Below are positions 55,065 to 64,000 of a stretch of DNA of 64,000 nucleotides, in pieces. Below the pieces are notes generated by a model that was not told where the DNA came from, did no database searches, and saw only the letters and a list, made by a program, of their open reading frames with translations. The position numbers were made by a program, and so were the translations under genes. Numbering within the stretch: position 1 is the first letter of the stretch; each line of letters begins with the position of its first letter. The stretch is from NCBI GenBank assembly GCA_030549495.1, contig JAUIRK010000691.1:62001-126000 (forward strand), read 5' to 3'. This DNA comes from Nectonema munidae (taxonomy: Eukaryota; Nematomorpha; Nectonematoida; Nectonematidae).

Positions 55065-55850
55065 AATAGGCATAGAAAACAGGGATAGTGGTCAGAAAGA
55101 TCAGTGTTTATTACCCCGGAGAAACCATTTTGAAGTTGGGAATTAGAATATTGTCTATTGTTGTTAAAGAAGTCATCCCATGCGTTGTTGGAGAGTTGAT
55201 AGTGGGAATGACAAATGATGTGTCATTAAATCATTTTTTGCAATATGGTTATTACTTGGTAGTGTAAAGATAATATTAAAGTCTCCTAAAATAAATACAT
55301 ATTTGAACTTATCTTGAAGAACTTTAACCATTTTTGTGAATTCATTGAGGAAAAGACGTACATTGGTAGAAGGAGGTCTATATATAGCTAATATGAAAAA
55401 TTTTGAGGGATAAAAAACACTAATACTTAAATATTCGTAGCTCAGGAGAACAAAATTAAATTCTTCATACACATCATATTTTAGGTTATTATGAATATAG
55501 ACACCAACACCCCCACCCTTTGATTCTCTACATTTAGAAATAAACTTGAAACCATTCAAATCAACATTTACAAAATTATTCCATATTTCAGTAATAGCAA
55601 GAACATCGATTGTATTGTGGGAAGAAATATCCTGAACAAAAAAATTTAAAGATCAAAATTTTTCTTAAGACTCCTTATATTGACGCAGAATAGAGACAGT
55701 TTGCTAGATGGTAAGTTATTGAAAACATTATTAAAGTCGGAAATAAAATATTCTTTACAATTGAAGTTAGCAATGTTATTAAGGAAATCCTCTGATTTCT
55801 ATTTTGTAAGAATTGTCGTATAAGTACTTGAAAGAGGTATGATTGAACAT
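55063..55850 (-). mobile_element. CR1/Jockey-like LINE, endonuclease part
   Basis: Minus strand: LSLFCVNIRSLKKNFD then DVLAITEIW (about 55700-55590), GGGVGVYIHNNLKYD, FILAIYRPPSTNVRLFLNEF and FILGDFNIIFTLP, which are the catalytic phrases of an APE-type endonuclease. VINTDLSDHYPCF lies at the junction with the nested LINE (55130-55070). A frame change falls between the first two phrases. It continues at 52237 after the inserted element. The 5' end lies near 55850. Confidence 0.82.
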
Positions 55851-56124
55851 TTTATTAGGTGACATATAATTCATTAATGAAACGACGGATACTCAATTTA
55901 ATAAGTGTGTGTCTTAATAAAGTCTAAATGTAAATTTCTGCTTTCACAATGTTTGTTGAAATCATGATTAGAGTGAAAAAAATTTTTCTTTATACAATTT
56001 GCGCATTTGGAGTCTAATTATTCATCAAGTCTAGAGTTGAAAATGGGGAACAATCTTCTCAATGATCAAATATAAAAGTATTTTAAACAAAAAGGTGAAA
56101 TTTTTATTTAAGCAAATTTTTAAA
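55851..56124. other. No gene seen
   Basis: AT-rich spacer. Confidence 0.5.
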
Positions 56125-56470
56125 TGCTTTATTATTTTGCCATTAACTCTTCAACTTTTTCTGGATTCAAGCTACTTCGTTTACTGTTTATAATATTTGA
56201 ACTGGAACTGAACAATCTTTCTGACTGAAAGTTGCTTGCCGGTATACTTTCTCGCTAAAAAGCTGAGATGAGTCCTGCATTTTTCTTTCTTTCCACCAAA
56301 GTAAAATATCTTCATTTTTTCGCATCTTGTAGTTCTTCATATAATCTCATTTTATTCACGAATTTTGAATTTTCATCATTCTCGACACAACTATATTCCT
56401 TTTTCAATCTGCTTTTAGGTGATAAATCTCTTTCCTTTTGTACGACTTTGTCACAATGAGTTTTAGGAAA
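56125..56470 (-). pseudogene. hAT transposase C-terminal relic
   Basis: The minus strand reads EDILLWWKERK, then across a frame change ESIPASNFQSERLFSSSSNI, INSKRSSLNPEKVEELMAK and stop. This is the hAT dimerisation region (WWxxRK...IPASSxxSERLFSxAGxI...KRSxLxPENVExL). Upstream, KSRLKKEYSCVENDENSKF is less conserved. The catalytic core was not found. It differs in sequence from the hAT relics at 0.3 and 28.2 kb. Confidence 0.75.
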
Positions 56471-56864
56471 TGTTGTTGAATTCTGTTTAATCGAGTTTTT
56501 TGAAATTCTTCTTTACTTCTAGAAAAAACTTAAATCTTAAAATGTTTCGAAAAAACTTTTGAATTACTAATAATGAAAATTTTATATACCTTTTTTAATT
56601 TCAGTGTATTGCTCGTTAAGCTTTTGTTAATATCAGAAAACAAAAATGGCATAAATTAGTTTAAAACATTTTTTTCAAAGGTAATAACATATTTGAGAGA
56701 TACTCCACTTACTTGGCAAATTAATCAAATTTGTTTCTTTAGTTTCAAAAATACGTTAACGAAAAAAAATCAACAAGTGATCAACTATGGTGTTTTCTCT
56801 ACTAGTACGAAGAACAGATTAATATAAATGACATAATTTTTTGAAACAAAATTTTAATTTTTAA
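56471..56864. other. No gene seen
   Basis: AT-rich sequence, possibly the rest of the hAT element. Confidence 0.4.
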
Positions 56865-57006
56865 GGGCGGGAGTAGGGTTGGTTAGATGCTGTATTCGAT
56901 AACTCAAGGTCTTGGGTTCGATCCCGCATCAAGCCTGCTTTCCTCATAGTTCGATACAAGCGGCGCAATTGTGCCTTCTCGATAAAAACACCCTATGGTA
57001 CCTTTA
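56865..57006 (+). mobile_element. tRNA-derived SINE, family 1
   Basis: GGGCGGGAGTAGGGTTGGTT, CTTGGGTTCGATCCCGCATC (perfect B-box) and TTCGATACAAGCGGCGCAAT, ending ATGGTACCTTT followed by AATAAAATAAAATAATAAGA. The best-preserved tRNA head of the five copies. Confidence 0.88.
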
Positions 57007-57397
57007 ATAAAATAAAATAATAAGATGAATGTTAAAGTATACCTTAAATATTCATATTTTACTTGCGTGATGTTATAATATATTTTTATATTTCGACGCG
57101 CTTTAGCTGCATTTTTGGGGCTAGTTATCAGCTAACTCATAATCAATGAACTTTAAAAACCTATTTTCTCTTTTTAACACACGCATCTTTTTAACATGCA
57201 TTAGATGTATAAGGGACGCTTCAATTAGTGACAGTTAGAGACCTTTATGATACGAAATAAATTTTGATTTCATGCAACCGAACCTAATATTTTTATAGTT
57301 TTATTTCATACCATTGAAATAATGTATATATTTTCTAACAATTCCCCGATAACGGGTTAAAACCTTCCCTGCCGGCAACGGGGAAGTTCTGGGTCAC
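57007..57397. other. No gene seen
   Basis: AT-rich intron sequence. A GC-rich patch begins at 57370. Confidence 0.45.
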
Positions 57398-57692
57398 CGC
57401 AGGGCCCTCCTGGGATTTGTACCCCAGGAAGACTTGGAATCGATTCTTCCTCTTTTTTCCATGCCTTCATGTGAAAAGACGCATGCCATCTGTGTTTATT
57501 GAAACAACACCAAAAATACTTCGCGTTCAAGAGTCTCTGTTATTCCTTCTGCCGAGTTTGTACGAGTGCTTCTTTAACTTCAAAGTAAAACGGAGGTTTT
57601 CTGCATTTTTATTTCAAGAAGTGAAAAGGAGTGAAGACAGCAGACACTTCCAATGGCATCAGATACTTCAAGATGCATTCTACCAATTTTAA
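57398..57692 (+). other. Less AT-rich patch, possibly transcribed
   Basis: After CACCGCAG a frame continues to a stop at 57692, including RRMPSVFIETTPKILRVQES, SLYECFFNFKVKRRFSAFLF and SRHFQWHQILQDAFYQF. The composition differs from the surrounding intron, but no family is recognised. It could be an exon of the gene suggested by 58010-58290 or an untranslated region. Confidence 0.25.
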
Positions 57693-58009
57693 ATTTTGCG
57701 GTTAAAAGCTCATTCCTAAAGTGCGTTAGCCTAAGACATTTTACAAAGGCCTGTTTCCATTGACGTCAAGGGAAGGAATAAATATAGGCATCTAGCTTCC
57801 TTTGCGCTTAGGCCCGGATATCATGATGACCTCTTGTAGAATGTGGTATTTTGAAGCGCCATCTGAATTTTACATTAAAAAATACAGAACTAAGAAGTCG
57901 GCTAAAGAACCCAGTGTTTGTTCTCTTTACTTAAAAACACGATATTTTTTCCAAAAATTTCTTCTCAAACGCGTACTCCTCCGTACACTTTGTTGAAATA
58001 CCATTTTAG

Positions 58010-58290
58010 GCCAACGTACAGGCCAACATGCGCAACTAAAAGGTTTACGCGACAAGTACCAAAGTCAAATGCTTGACATTCAATCCACCCTTCTAACAAA
58101 ATGGACACAGACTGAACGAAGTGGATATGAAGAGAATGAAATAAATCGCATTTCAAGAAACTCAATAGACTTGAAGCTTCTCAACTTCTTCGCTGCAACG
58201 AATTCACCGTCCATCTGTTTGTCTGATCGCGTATATGCGAAAGCCGAGCAATCGCTCTCAATGAGACACCCTTCAAGTTTACTCGATTAG
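58010..58290 (+). CDS. Candidate terminal exon of an unidentified gene inside PNP intron 2
   Basis: After AATACCATTTTAG a frame opens two bases into a codon and reads QRTGQHAQLKGLRDKYQSQM, LDIQSTLLTKWTQTERSGYE, ENEINRISRNSIDLKLLNFF and AATNSPSICLSDR. The end is MRHPSSLLD and TAG. Ninety-three codons with normal codon use and helical, polar composition. This is clearly unlike the AT-rich intron. It lies 547 bases before PNP exon 3 on the same strand. Inclusion in the PNP message would place a stop before the catalytic residues, so it must belong to another transcript or a PNP isoform. Whether it belongs with the exons at 39994-40381 is unknown. Confidence 0.5.
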
Positions 58291-58836
58291 CAAGGTTCCC
58301 CTTTCCGAAAATGGATGTCCAACGCTTGGCAAAATTAGCTTCTAAAATAGAAAGATGGATGGCGTAATTTTTTTAAATGATTGGAATAAAGCTCACTTTC
58401 GCATAATTCTACTGGAAAGCCAACGCGGTGAATAAGCCATCCTTCAATTTCACAGGCTTTTTTCCTTTTTGCTGGGTGTAGTGTGTGCGATTGAATTTCT
58501 TTTTATTATTTCCAACATTTTCATAGATTTTAGTAGGGGAGGAATCCTTAAAAAGTGCCCTCCACAAAAGGAATTAGGAAAGCGTAAATTGAATTAAAAC
58601 TAGATCTACGCTGATTCTACATAAGAACCGGTTTTTTAATTTGAGTGAGAGTCAACGCAGCTTTGGCATTCTTTCCATCACCACTTTACTCATTTTTTCG
58701 GCTGAAGTAGTAACGAATGTGCTTATAGCCCTAACAATATTTTAATCTCTACTAATTTTGGCTCTGCACAGGTGATAACATGAAAAATGTGTACTTTGTC
58801 TGCTAAACCTGGAACGCTTTCTTTATATTTGATTAG
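58291..58836. other. Intron sequence before PNP exon 3
   Basis: Could include the 3' untranslated region and end of the gene whose last exon is at 58010. No AATAAA close to the stop was noted. Confidence 0.4.
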
Positions 58837-59009
58837 ATCGTGACTCCAATAGAGATTTTAAAGTTTGTTGGGATTGAAGTTCTGATCATCACGAACGCTG
58901 CTGGCGCTCTCAATCAGAGTTACTCCATTGGCGACTTCATGCTTCTCAAAGATCACATTTTTCTTCCTGGCTTGGCTGGAAACAGTCCTTTGAGAGGCAT
59001 AAACGACGA
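58837..59009 (+). CDS. PNP: Purine nucleoside phosphorylase, exon 3
   Basis: Joined to exon 2 in phase 0 it continues WK-IVTPIEILKFVG, IEVLIITNAAGALNQSY, SIGDFMLLKDHIFLPGLAGN and SPLRGINDE. Human PNP has TNAAGGLN, GDIMLIRDHINLPG and NPLRGPNDE at these places. NAAG is part of the substrate pocket. The donor GA then GTAAGT splits the Glu codon (phase 2), so the next exon should begin with G or A and encode a segment like RFGxRFPxMSDAY. That exon, which would carry the base-binding Glu and Met, was not found up to 64000. Confidence 0.93.
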
Positions 59010-59516
59010 GTAAGTCTTCACTTTTCATGACAAATCAAACATTGCTGCGTTACCCTTACTTAAAATTTGATCACGGCTTTTAACAGTTAATTGTGGTTAA
59101 TGACATTTATTTCTAAGGGAGAGAGAGCATTGAGAGATTAAATATAGCTTGCTCTGCATCCTATTTTCTTCATGCCAAATATGCTAGGTCACACTTACTC
59201 ACACATACATTTGTATTGAAAGATGAAGCACGCATGAAACTGCTTGCCTTCCATCGTATTTTCTTTATTGGAAACCTTTTTTGCAAATCCGCAATCTTAC
59301 ATGAGCATAATTTTAACTTTTAAATTTTTTGAATGCCTTGCTTGCAATGACGTTGGTCGCCCCTGATATATATTAATTAATCATTTTTATTATCCCGATA
59401 ATAATCTAAACCAGGACTATAAATCTTAAATTTTAAAATGTAATGCAATACTCACTTACGTCTTGAATTACCATGATAGAATTAAGTCACTGTATCGCCC
59501 CTGTACCCATGCCGTC

Positions 59517-59662
59517 GGCGTGAGTAAGGTTGGTTGGATACTGCGCTTTGAAAACTCAACAACTTGGCTTCGTACCCGCATCAAGCCTACTTTCCTCATA
59601 CTTCGATACAAGTGGCGCAAGTGTGCCTTCTCGATGAAAACACCCCGCGGTACCTTTCTCTT
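59517..59662 (+). mobile_element. tRNA-derived SINE, family 1, diverged
   Basis: GGCGTGAGTAAGGTTGGTTG, ACTTGGCTTCGTACCCGCAT (B-box altered) and TTCGATACAAGTGGCGCAAG, ending CGCGGTACCTTTCTC. More diverged than the other four copies. Confidence 0.82.
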
Positions 59663-60226
59663 TTGCCTTCACAAAGAGAGCGTTGTCCTTTTTTAAAAAT
59701 GGGTATAACTTTTGACAGCCTAGAAGAATATGGAAAAATTTATCTTCAATACAAGAGTTGAATAGAATAAGTAATATTTTTTACAAGTATAAAGTTAATC
59801 AAAGATATGCCGTAAATATCTTTGTTAGTTTAGATTTGATTCTAGCTGTTGCTAGTAGAATGTCGTTCTGACTTATTTTATTGAAGTTAAAAAAAGTTTT
59901 GCGTTTTTCTTAAAAGTTTTTGTTCGAGCATGACTTGTTTTTCCTATAAAATAACTTACGCAAGAAAAAGAAGTATTATATTTGCCAGCTATCATTTTTT
60001 CAGTTATTATTTCTTCAGTATAAAAAATTCGCATATGTTTACTTATTTTATTACTTGTTTTTTGCAAGTTTCACTTTCATTTTGGTTCGATTGAACACAG
60101 ATAAGTAGTATTTTTCTTTCAAGTATTTAGTCATTTTTGGTTTTGTTTCTGTATAATAAGAAATTTTGTGTCCAAAGAGCCTGAGAAGGTCGTCTTTTCA
60201 ATTTTCGAAAAAGTCGATCTCTAACT

Positions 60227-61060
60227 TTAAATTTGTAGGTTGTATGATGCGCCATCCACACATTTAACGACTTGAAAAGTTATGCAACTTTTATGTTTGA
60301 TCTTGTACTTGCTATTCTGATAGGTATGCATGATTGATGTAGTAGCTTTTAAAAATTCTTGCGATTTATGAAGATGAGTGAAAGTATTTGGGGAATCATA
60401 GTACGAATGTGGATAACTATTCAAGTCAAAGTCTTCAACAAGGTGAATAAAGGAGAATTGGTTAAAACGCTTACTTTCAAGAATTTGATTCCTAACTACT
60501 AACACTTCTTAAATATAAAATCAATTGATGGTGGTCTGATATTGATTGATGTTTCACGAATGAAAGAATCAATACTAGTGAAATTTATTGGAACTAAACA
60601 ATTATCAATCAATGTAGGTCTGGGTTTTTAAAAAAATCATGGCATAAAAAATTCGAAATCCTTAAATTGAGGAATTTCTGAAAGTCATAATTTTTGTGAA
60701 TATTGAGTAAATTAATATTAAAGTTCCGAGCAATAATATTGACCAAAGAGTTTTCTAGTTTATTAATAAAACAAAAAGTTCAATAAAAAATTCTAGGTTA
60801 TTTATCAACCTAAGGAGGGTTGATAAATATTGTGAATAGCCTATTTGTGATCTGCATCTGAAGAGATTGCTATTGAAAGACACTCAACATGAAAACTACT
60901 AATTAGTTCTGCTGAAAGCATAATTTGGTGCTAAAAAAGATGCAACATCAGAGTGACTAGTTAATCTATAAGCAATAGTTACAAATTTATAGTTATCTAT
61001 TGAAAAGTCAAGGTTATTGTTATTAGATAGATTCAGTAGATAGATTTATTCAATAAAAAA
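60227..61060 (-). mobile_element. LINE endonuclease fragment, decayed
   Basis: The minus strand contains FVTIAYRLTSHSDVASFLAP, an IIARNFNINLLN phrase where GDFN is expected, PTSIDSFIRETSINI-like readings across frame changes, and a possible linker frame at 60505-60227. The order fits the endonuclease domain of a LINE of the type seen at 6-8 kb and 61-64 kb, with no reverse transcriptase. Assignment is by weak motifs. Confidence 0.45.
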
Positions 61061-61069
61061 AGAAAGAAA

Positions 61070-64000
61070 TTTTGAACATTATAACAGCATATAAAAAAAA
61101 GAAACTAGAAAACAAATAAGCAAGGATAAAAAAATCGACAACTCGACGATGAAAGAGCCGCGTTAAGGCGACTATCGAGAAGATCAATCAAAAAAGAAAC
61201 AAAAAGATATAATGGGAAATGATACAAGAGCAATAATATAAACATGATAAAATGTAAAAGAAATTGAACGTAATAATGGAATATTACATAATTATAATTA
61301 CATCAAAACTAGTGAAATGGGAATATAATCTATCATCCAATATTTTGACTATTGAAATCATAGACTTTTTAGAGCTTTATTAGACTTTATTTGAAAAATC
61401 AAGTTTATCTTCACACTCATTATAAACTTAACTGATTTAGAGAAGATTCTGGAAAACACATCATTGTGGAGAAAAAGTTTATAATGGAAATTGGAGGCGA
61501 GTCTTGTGTTATACTTGTGAACTTGGTAATTTCTTATGAAAAAGTCTCTGGAAAAATTATTATTGGATGATAAGGATGAAAAAAGAAAAATACAGCAAGT
61601 AAGTAAATGGAACTGAAAGATATTTAAAGGGAATGATATTATTGGATTAGAAACACAAGCAATAAACTTGAAGAATTTTTTTTCAATCCTAGAAATTCTG
61701 CGCAAAAGGCACAAATTGGATGAGCCCCAAAACAGATTAGCATACCTAATGTGAGGAGAGATGTGGGCATTGTAAAGTATCAGTCTTGACTTACAAGGAA
61801 GAAAGCGTAGAATTTTAAAGAAAAGAGCAGAAAGGGAAGAAATTCTTAGAATAACAGATTTGATATGTGGCGCCGAAGATAGATTTTCGCTAAAAAGTAC
61901 TCCAAGAAACTTTAAGCTTCTAGCTCTAGTTAAAGGTGTATCATCGAGACAAAAAGTCAAATTATTATCAACATAATGAACTTTAGAAAAAATCATATAC
62001 TTGCATTTTGAATAGTTTAACCTAAAAAGATTTATATTAGACCACAAACAAAGCATATCAAGACAAGATTGGATGAGTTCCATTTCACCAGATAGGTCAT
62101 TTGATTTGAAGAGCACTGTAACATCATCAGCGTAAAGGAAAACTTCACAGAACTTCCTAGATAACTGAGCAAGATCGTTTATGTATAAAAGAAAGAGGAG
62201 AGGCCCTAGAATTGACCCTCGCGGAACGCCAGAGGATAATGTTTGCAATGGGGATGAGGTGTGATTGAAGTAAATATAGAATTGCCAATTAGTCAAGTAG
62301 CTTCTAAGAAAAGAAAGAAAGAAAGAAAGGTAGATCTGAAGCCTAATTTAAAAAGTTTGTGAATAAGAAGATCATGATTAAGAGTGTTGAAAGCCTTGGC
62401 AAAATCAAGGAAAAAGATTGGAACAGATTTTTTATTTTTCGAAATAGGAACTATTTTACCAATCTTCAATATTTCTGGAAAAACACCGTAAGAAAGAGAT
62501 GAATTAAAGATGAAGGAGAACATGTCCGATGAATGGAAGAGACAGGCTAATTAGTTTCAGGCTAATACAATCAGGTCCATTAGATTTTTTATTTTTAAGA
62601 GAAAAAATTGCGATTTCTAGATCTTCCGTAGTTAATTCATCAATAAAAAATGACGAAGAAGATTTATACGAATTGCTGTCAATAAAATCATAGCATTCAG
62701 CAGAAGGGGCTTCTTGCGATGATGTCAAAAATCTAGACAAATCACAAAGGTCTATGTGCATTATTGGCCTAGGTTTGAAGGAGATCATCTTATTAAGAAT
62801 TTTCTAGACTTGGTGTTTGAGAGTTCATTGAAGTAAAATTGAGACTTATAGCTAACTTTATCTGAGACTTATAAAATTTCGCATAGCTTTTATAAGCATT
62901 CAAAGCTATGGCAGTTCTATACCGTTTATACTTTCTGTATATTGATTCTTTATGTTTTCTATAACCTTTCGTTATCTTAGTAAACCACGGTTTATTATTT
63001 GAGACACAATTATATTTCTTAACGGGAGAAACAGTGTTGAATAAATTATAAAAGATATTTAAGAAAAATAAGAAATCATGATTAGGGCTCTTCAGAGACA
63101 AGACATTAGAGAAGCCTCAAGTAATTAAAAAAACTTCAAGTAATTAAAAAAACATTCATAATTATATGTAGAAAAACTCGCTTACTATGGACGAGTTGGT
63201 TAGATGGAGCTCTGTCATGGATATTATCAATTACCAATAAATTTGCAAAATGATCAGAGAAGAAATCAAGATAAAAATTAAAAGATTTCATCGTTTTGTC
63301 GAAATTCAAAAATATATTAGGTAACAAGGAATTAGATGAATGTGTAGGTTTAGTTACAGTAGGAAAGAAAGCATTAGATAAAAATATATTGAGAAAATCA
63401 AAAGGGGTATGAGAGACAGAGAGAGAATATTTATATTAAAATCACCATAGATAACTGTATTTGAAGAAAAACTTTCAAAAATCATTGAGATACGTAAAAA
63501 ACTCGAAGATATTAGAATAGAACACATAGACTTTAAATATTTTAGAACCGAAAGAAAACGTACACATTAGAACATCACATACATTATTTGCAATAGTATG
63601 AGAAAAGGAATCAACAAAATGGAACTGAGTACAAAAATAAAGACTTGGGAAGAGTGTGATTCAAAAGCCCAGGTTGCCAAATTTGAGACAATGCGATAAA
63701 ATGAACCTTGAAACAAAAAGAACCTAAAAGAGAGTCAAGATTAACACAATTAGCTGGTAAACTCGAATGTTAAGATGAATAAGAGTTATTTCCATATTCA
63801 AAAATATCATTCAAATCACGCGGAGTGGTAAATTCAGTTTGACAGTAACTATATTCATGCGTAACATTAAAAAATGTAAAGGGGATGAAATATCATTATT
63901 ATATACCATGCACATAGGAAGTTTGTTCTAAAATATTCGTAAGCGTACATGAATTCAAAGTATCAAGATAATTTTTAAGCTTCAAAAAAGACTTACAATA
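61070..64000 (-). mobile_element. LINE (CR1/Jockey-like), running off the window edge
   Basis: Minus strand. The endonuclease appears near 63460 as VIYGDFNINIL, then FPTVTKPTHSSNSLLPNIFL and DFFSDHFANLL. The linker at 63101-62793 has NKPWFTKITKGYRKHKESIY. RT entry at 62788-62504 has LKNKKSNGPDCISLKLIS. RT core: FFLDFAKAFNTLNHDLLIHK, GVPRGSILGPLLFLLYINDL and FLYADDVTVLF. Then LNYSKCKYMIFS, SLKFLGVLFSENLS and HISPHIRYANLFWGSS. Several frame changes occur, one at an expanded GAAA repeat near 62308-62332. The 3' untranslated region seems to reach about 61070. Domain order and spacing match the copy at 6-8.5 kb, but the phrases differ, so they are different subfamilies. More endonuclease likely lies beyond 64000. 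Confidence 0.87.
62308..62332. repeat. (GAAA)n microsatellite within the LINE reverse transcriptase
   Basis: AAGAAAAGAAAGAAAGAAAG followed by AAAGG sits at the junction of two reading frames of the reverse transcriptase. An expansion here can explain the frame change. Confidence 0.8.

Larger units (their letters stand above)
47237..58836 (+). other. PNP intron 2 (11.6 kb), filled with nested transposons
   Basis: From GTATGC to TATTTGATTAG. It holds SINEs, a minisatellite, at least three LINEs, hAT and MULE fragments, and one coding-like exon at 58010 that does not belong to PNP. The part 47240-48007 holds nothing recognisable. Confidence 0.8.
59010..64000 (+). other. PNP intron 3 (at least 5 kb), not ended in this window
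   Basis: Starts with a strong donor, GTAAGTC. Contains one SINE and two minus-strand LINE copies. The stretches 59010-59516 and 59663-60226 hold nothing recognisable. Confidence 0.6.

Noticed and set aside
57965-58165. Minus-strand 66-codon frame opposite the 58.0-kb exon
   Set aside because: The plus-strand frame is longer, has a matching splice acceptor and better codon use.
27374-59662. tRNA-like segments as functional tRNA genes
   Set aside because: The A-box is degenerate, no complete cloverleaf can be drawn, and the same body follows each copy. They are SINE heads.

Overview
The window comes from the nuclear genome of an AT-rich animal, most likely an invertebrate. The evidence is GT-AG introns, single-exon animal genes, tRNA-derived SINEs, several non-LTR retrotransposon families and many kinds of cut-and-paste DNA transposon. 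I cannot name the species from sequence alone.

Three host genes are recognisable. A seven-helix receptor (GPCR) sits alone on the minus strand at 3.1-4.1 kb. An intronless ALG10, the alpha-1,2-glucosyltransferase that finishes the lipid-linked oligosaccharide for N-glycosylation, lies at 36.8-38.2 kb. Three exons of a purine nucleoside phosphorylase (PNP) gene lie at 39.6, 47.1 and 58.8 kb on the plus strand. Its introns of 7.3 and 11.6 kb are packed with transposons, and the gene continues past 59.0 kb with no further exon seen before 64 kb. Lone coding-like exons appear at 13.0, 22.3, 40.0, 40.3 and 58.0 kb. Those at 40.0, 40.3 and 58.0 kb lie inside PNP introns on the same strand and do not encode PNP.

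Almost everything else is transposon-derived. 0-9 kb: a hAT relic, a 5'-truncated LINE and satellite repeats. 9-15 kb: an internally deleted piggyBac relic and a minisatellite-bearing repeat. 15-21 kb: SINE, piggyBac-type arms, and a MULE with 15-bp inverted ends and an 8-bp target duplication. 24-27 kb: a second copy of the minisatellite repeat and a LINE. 28-35 kb: a nest of elements. A hAT relic is cut by a piggyBac-type element at TTAA. That element is cut by an unknown element with a TAA duplication, which holds a Ty3/Gypsy fossil, which holds a short hAT-type element. A piggyBac transposase relic lies just beyond. 41.8-46.1 kb: a 4.3-kb TTAA-bounded element containing two different tandem arrays of about 150-bp units. 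49-56 kb: LINEs inside LINEs. 56-64 kb: a hAT C-terminus, SINEs and two more LINE copies.

The strongest theme is a piggyBac-like family (TTAA, CCCTATTAGTGCTGG ends) that carries and spreads about 150-bp satellite arrays. Ends, arrays and transposase relics of this family are scattered through the window. The most intriguing host-gene question is the set of non-PNP exons inside the PNP introns.
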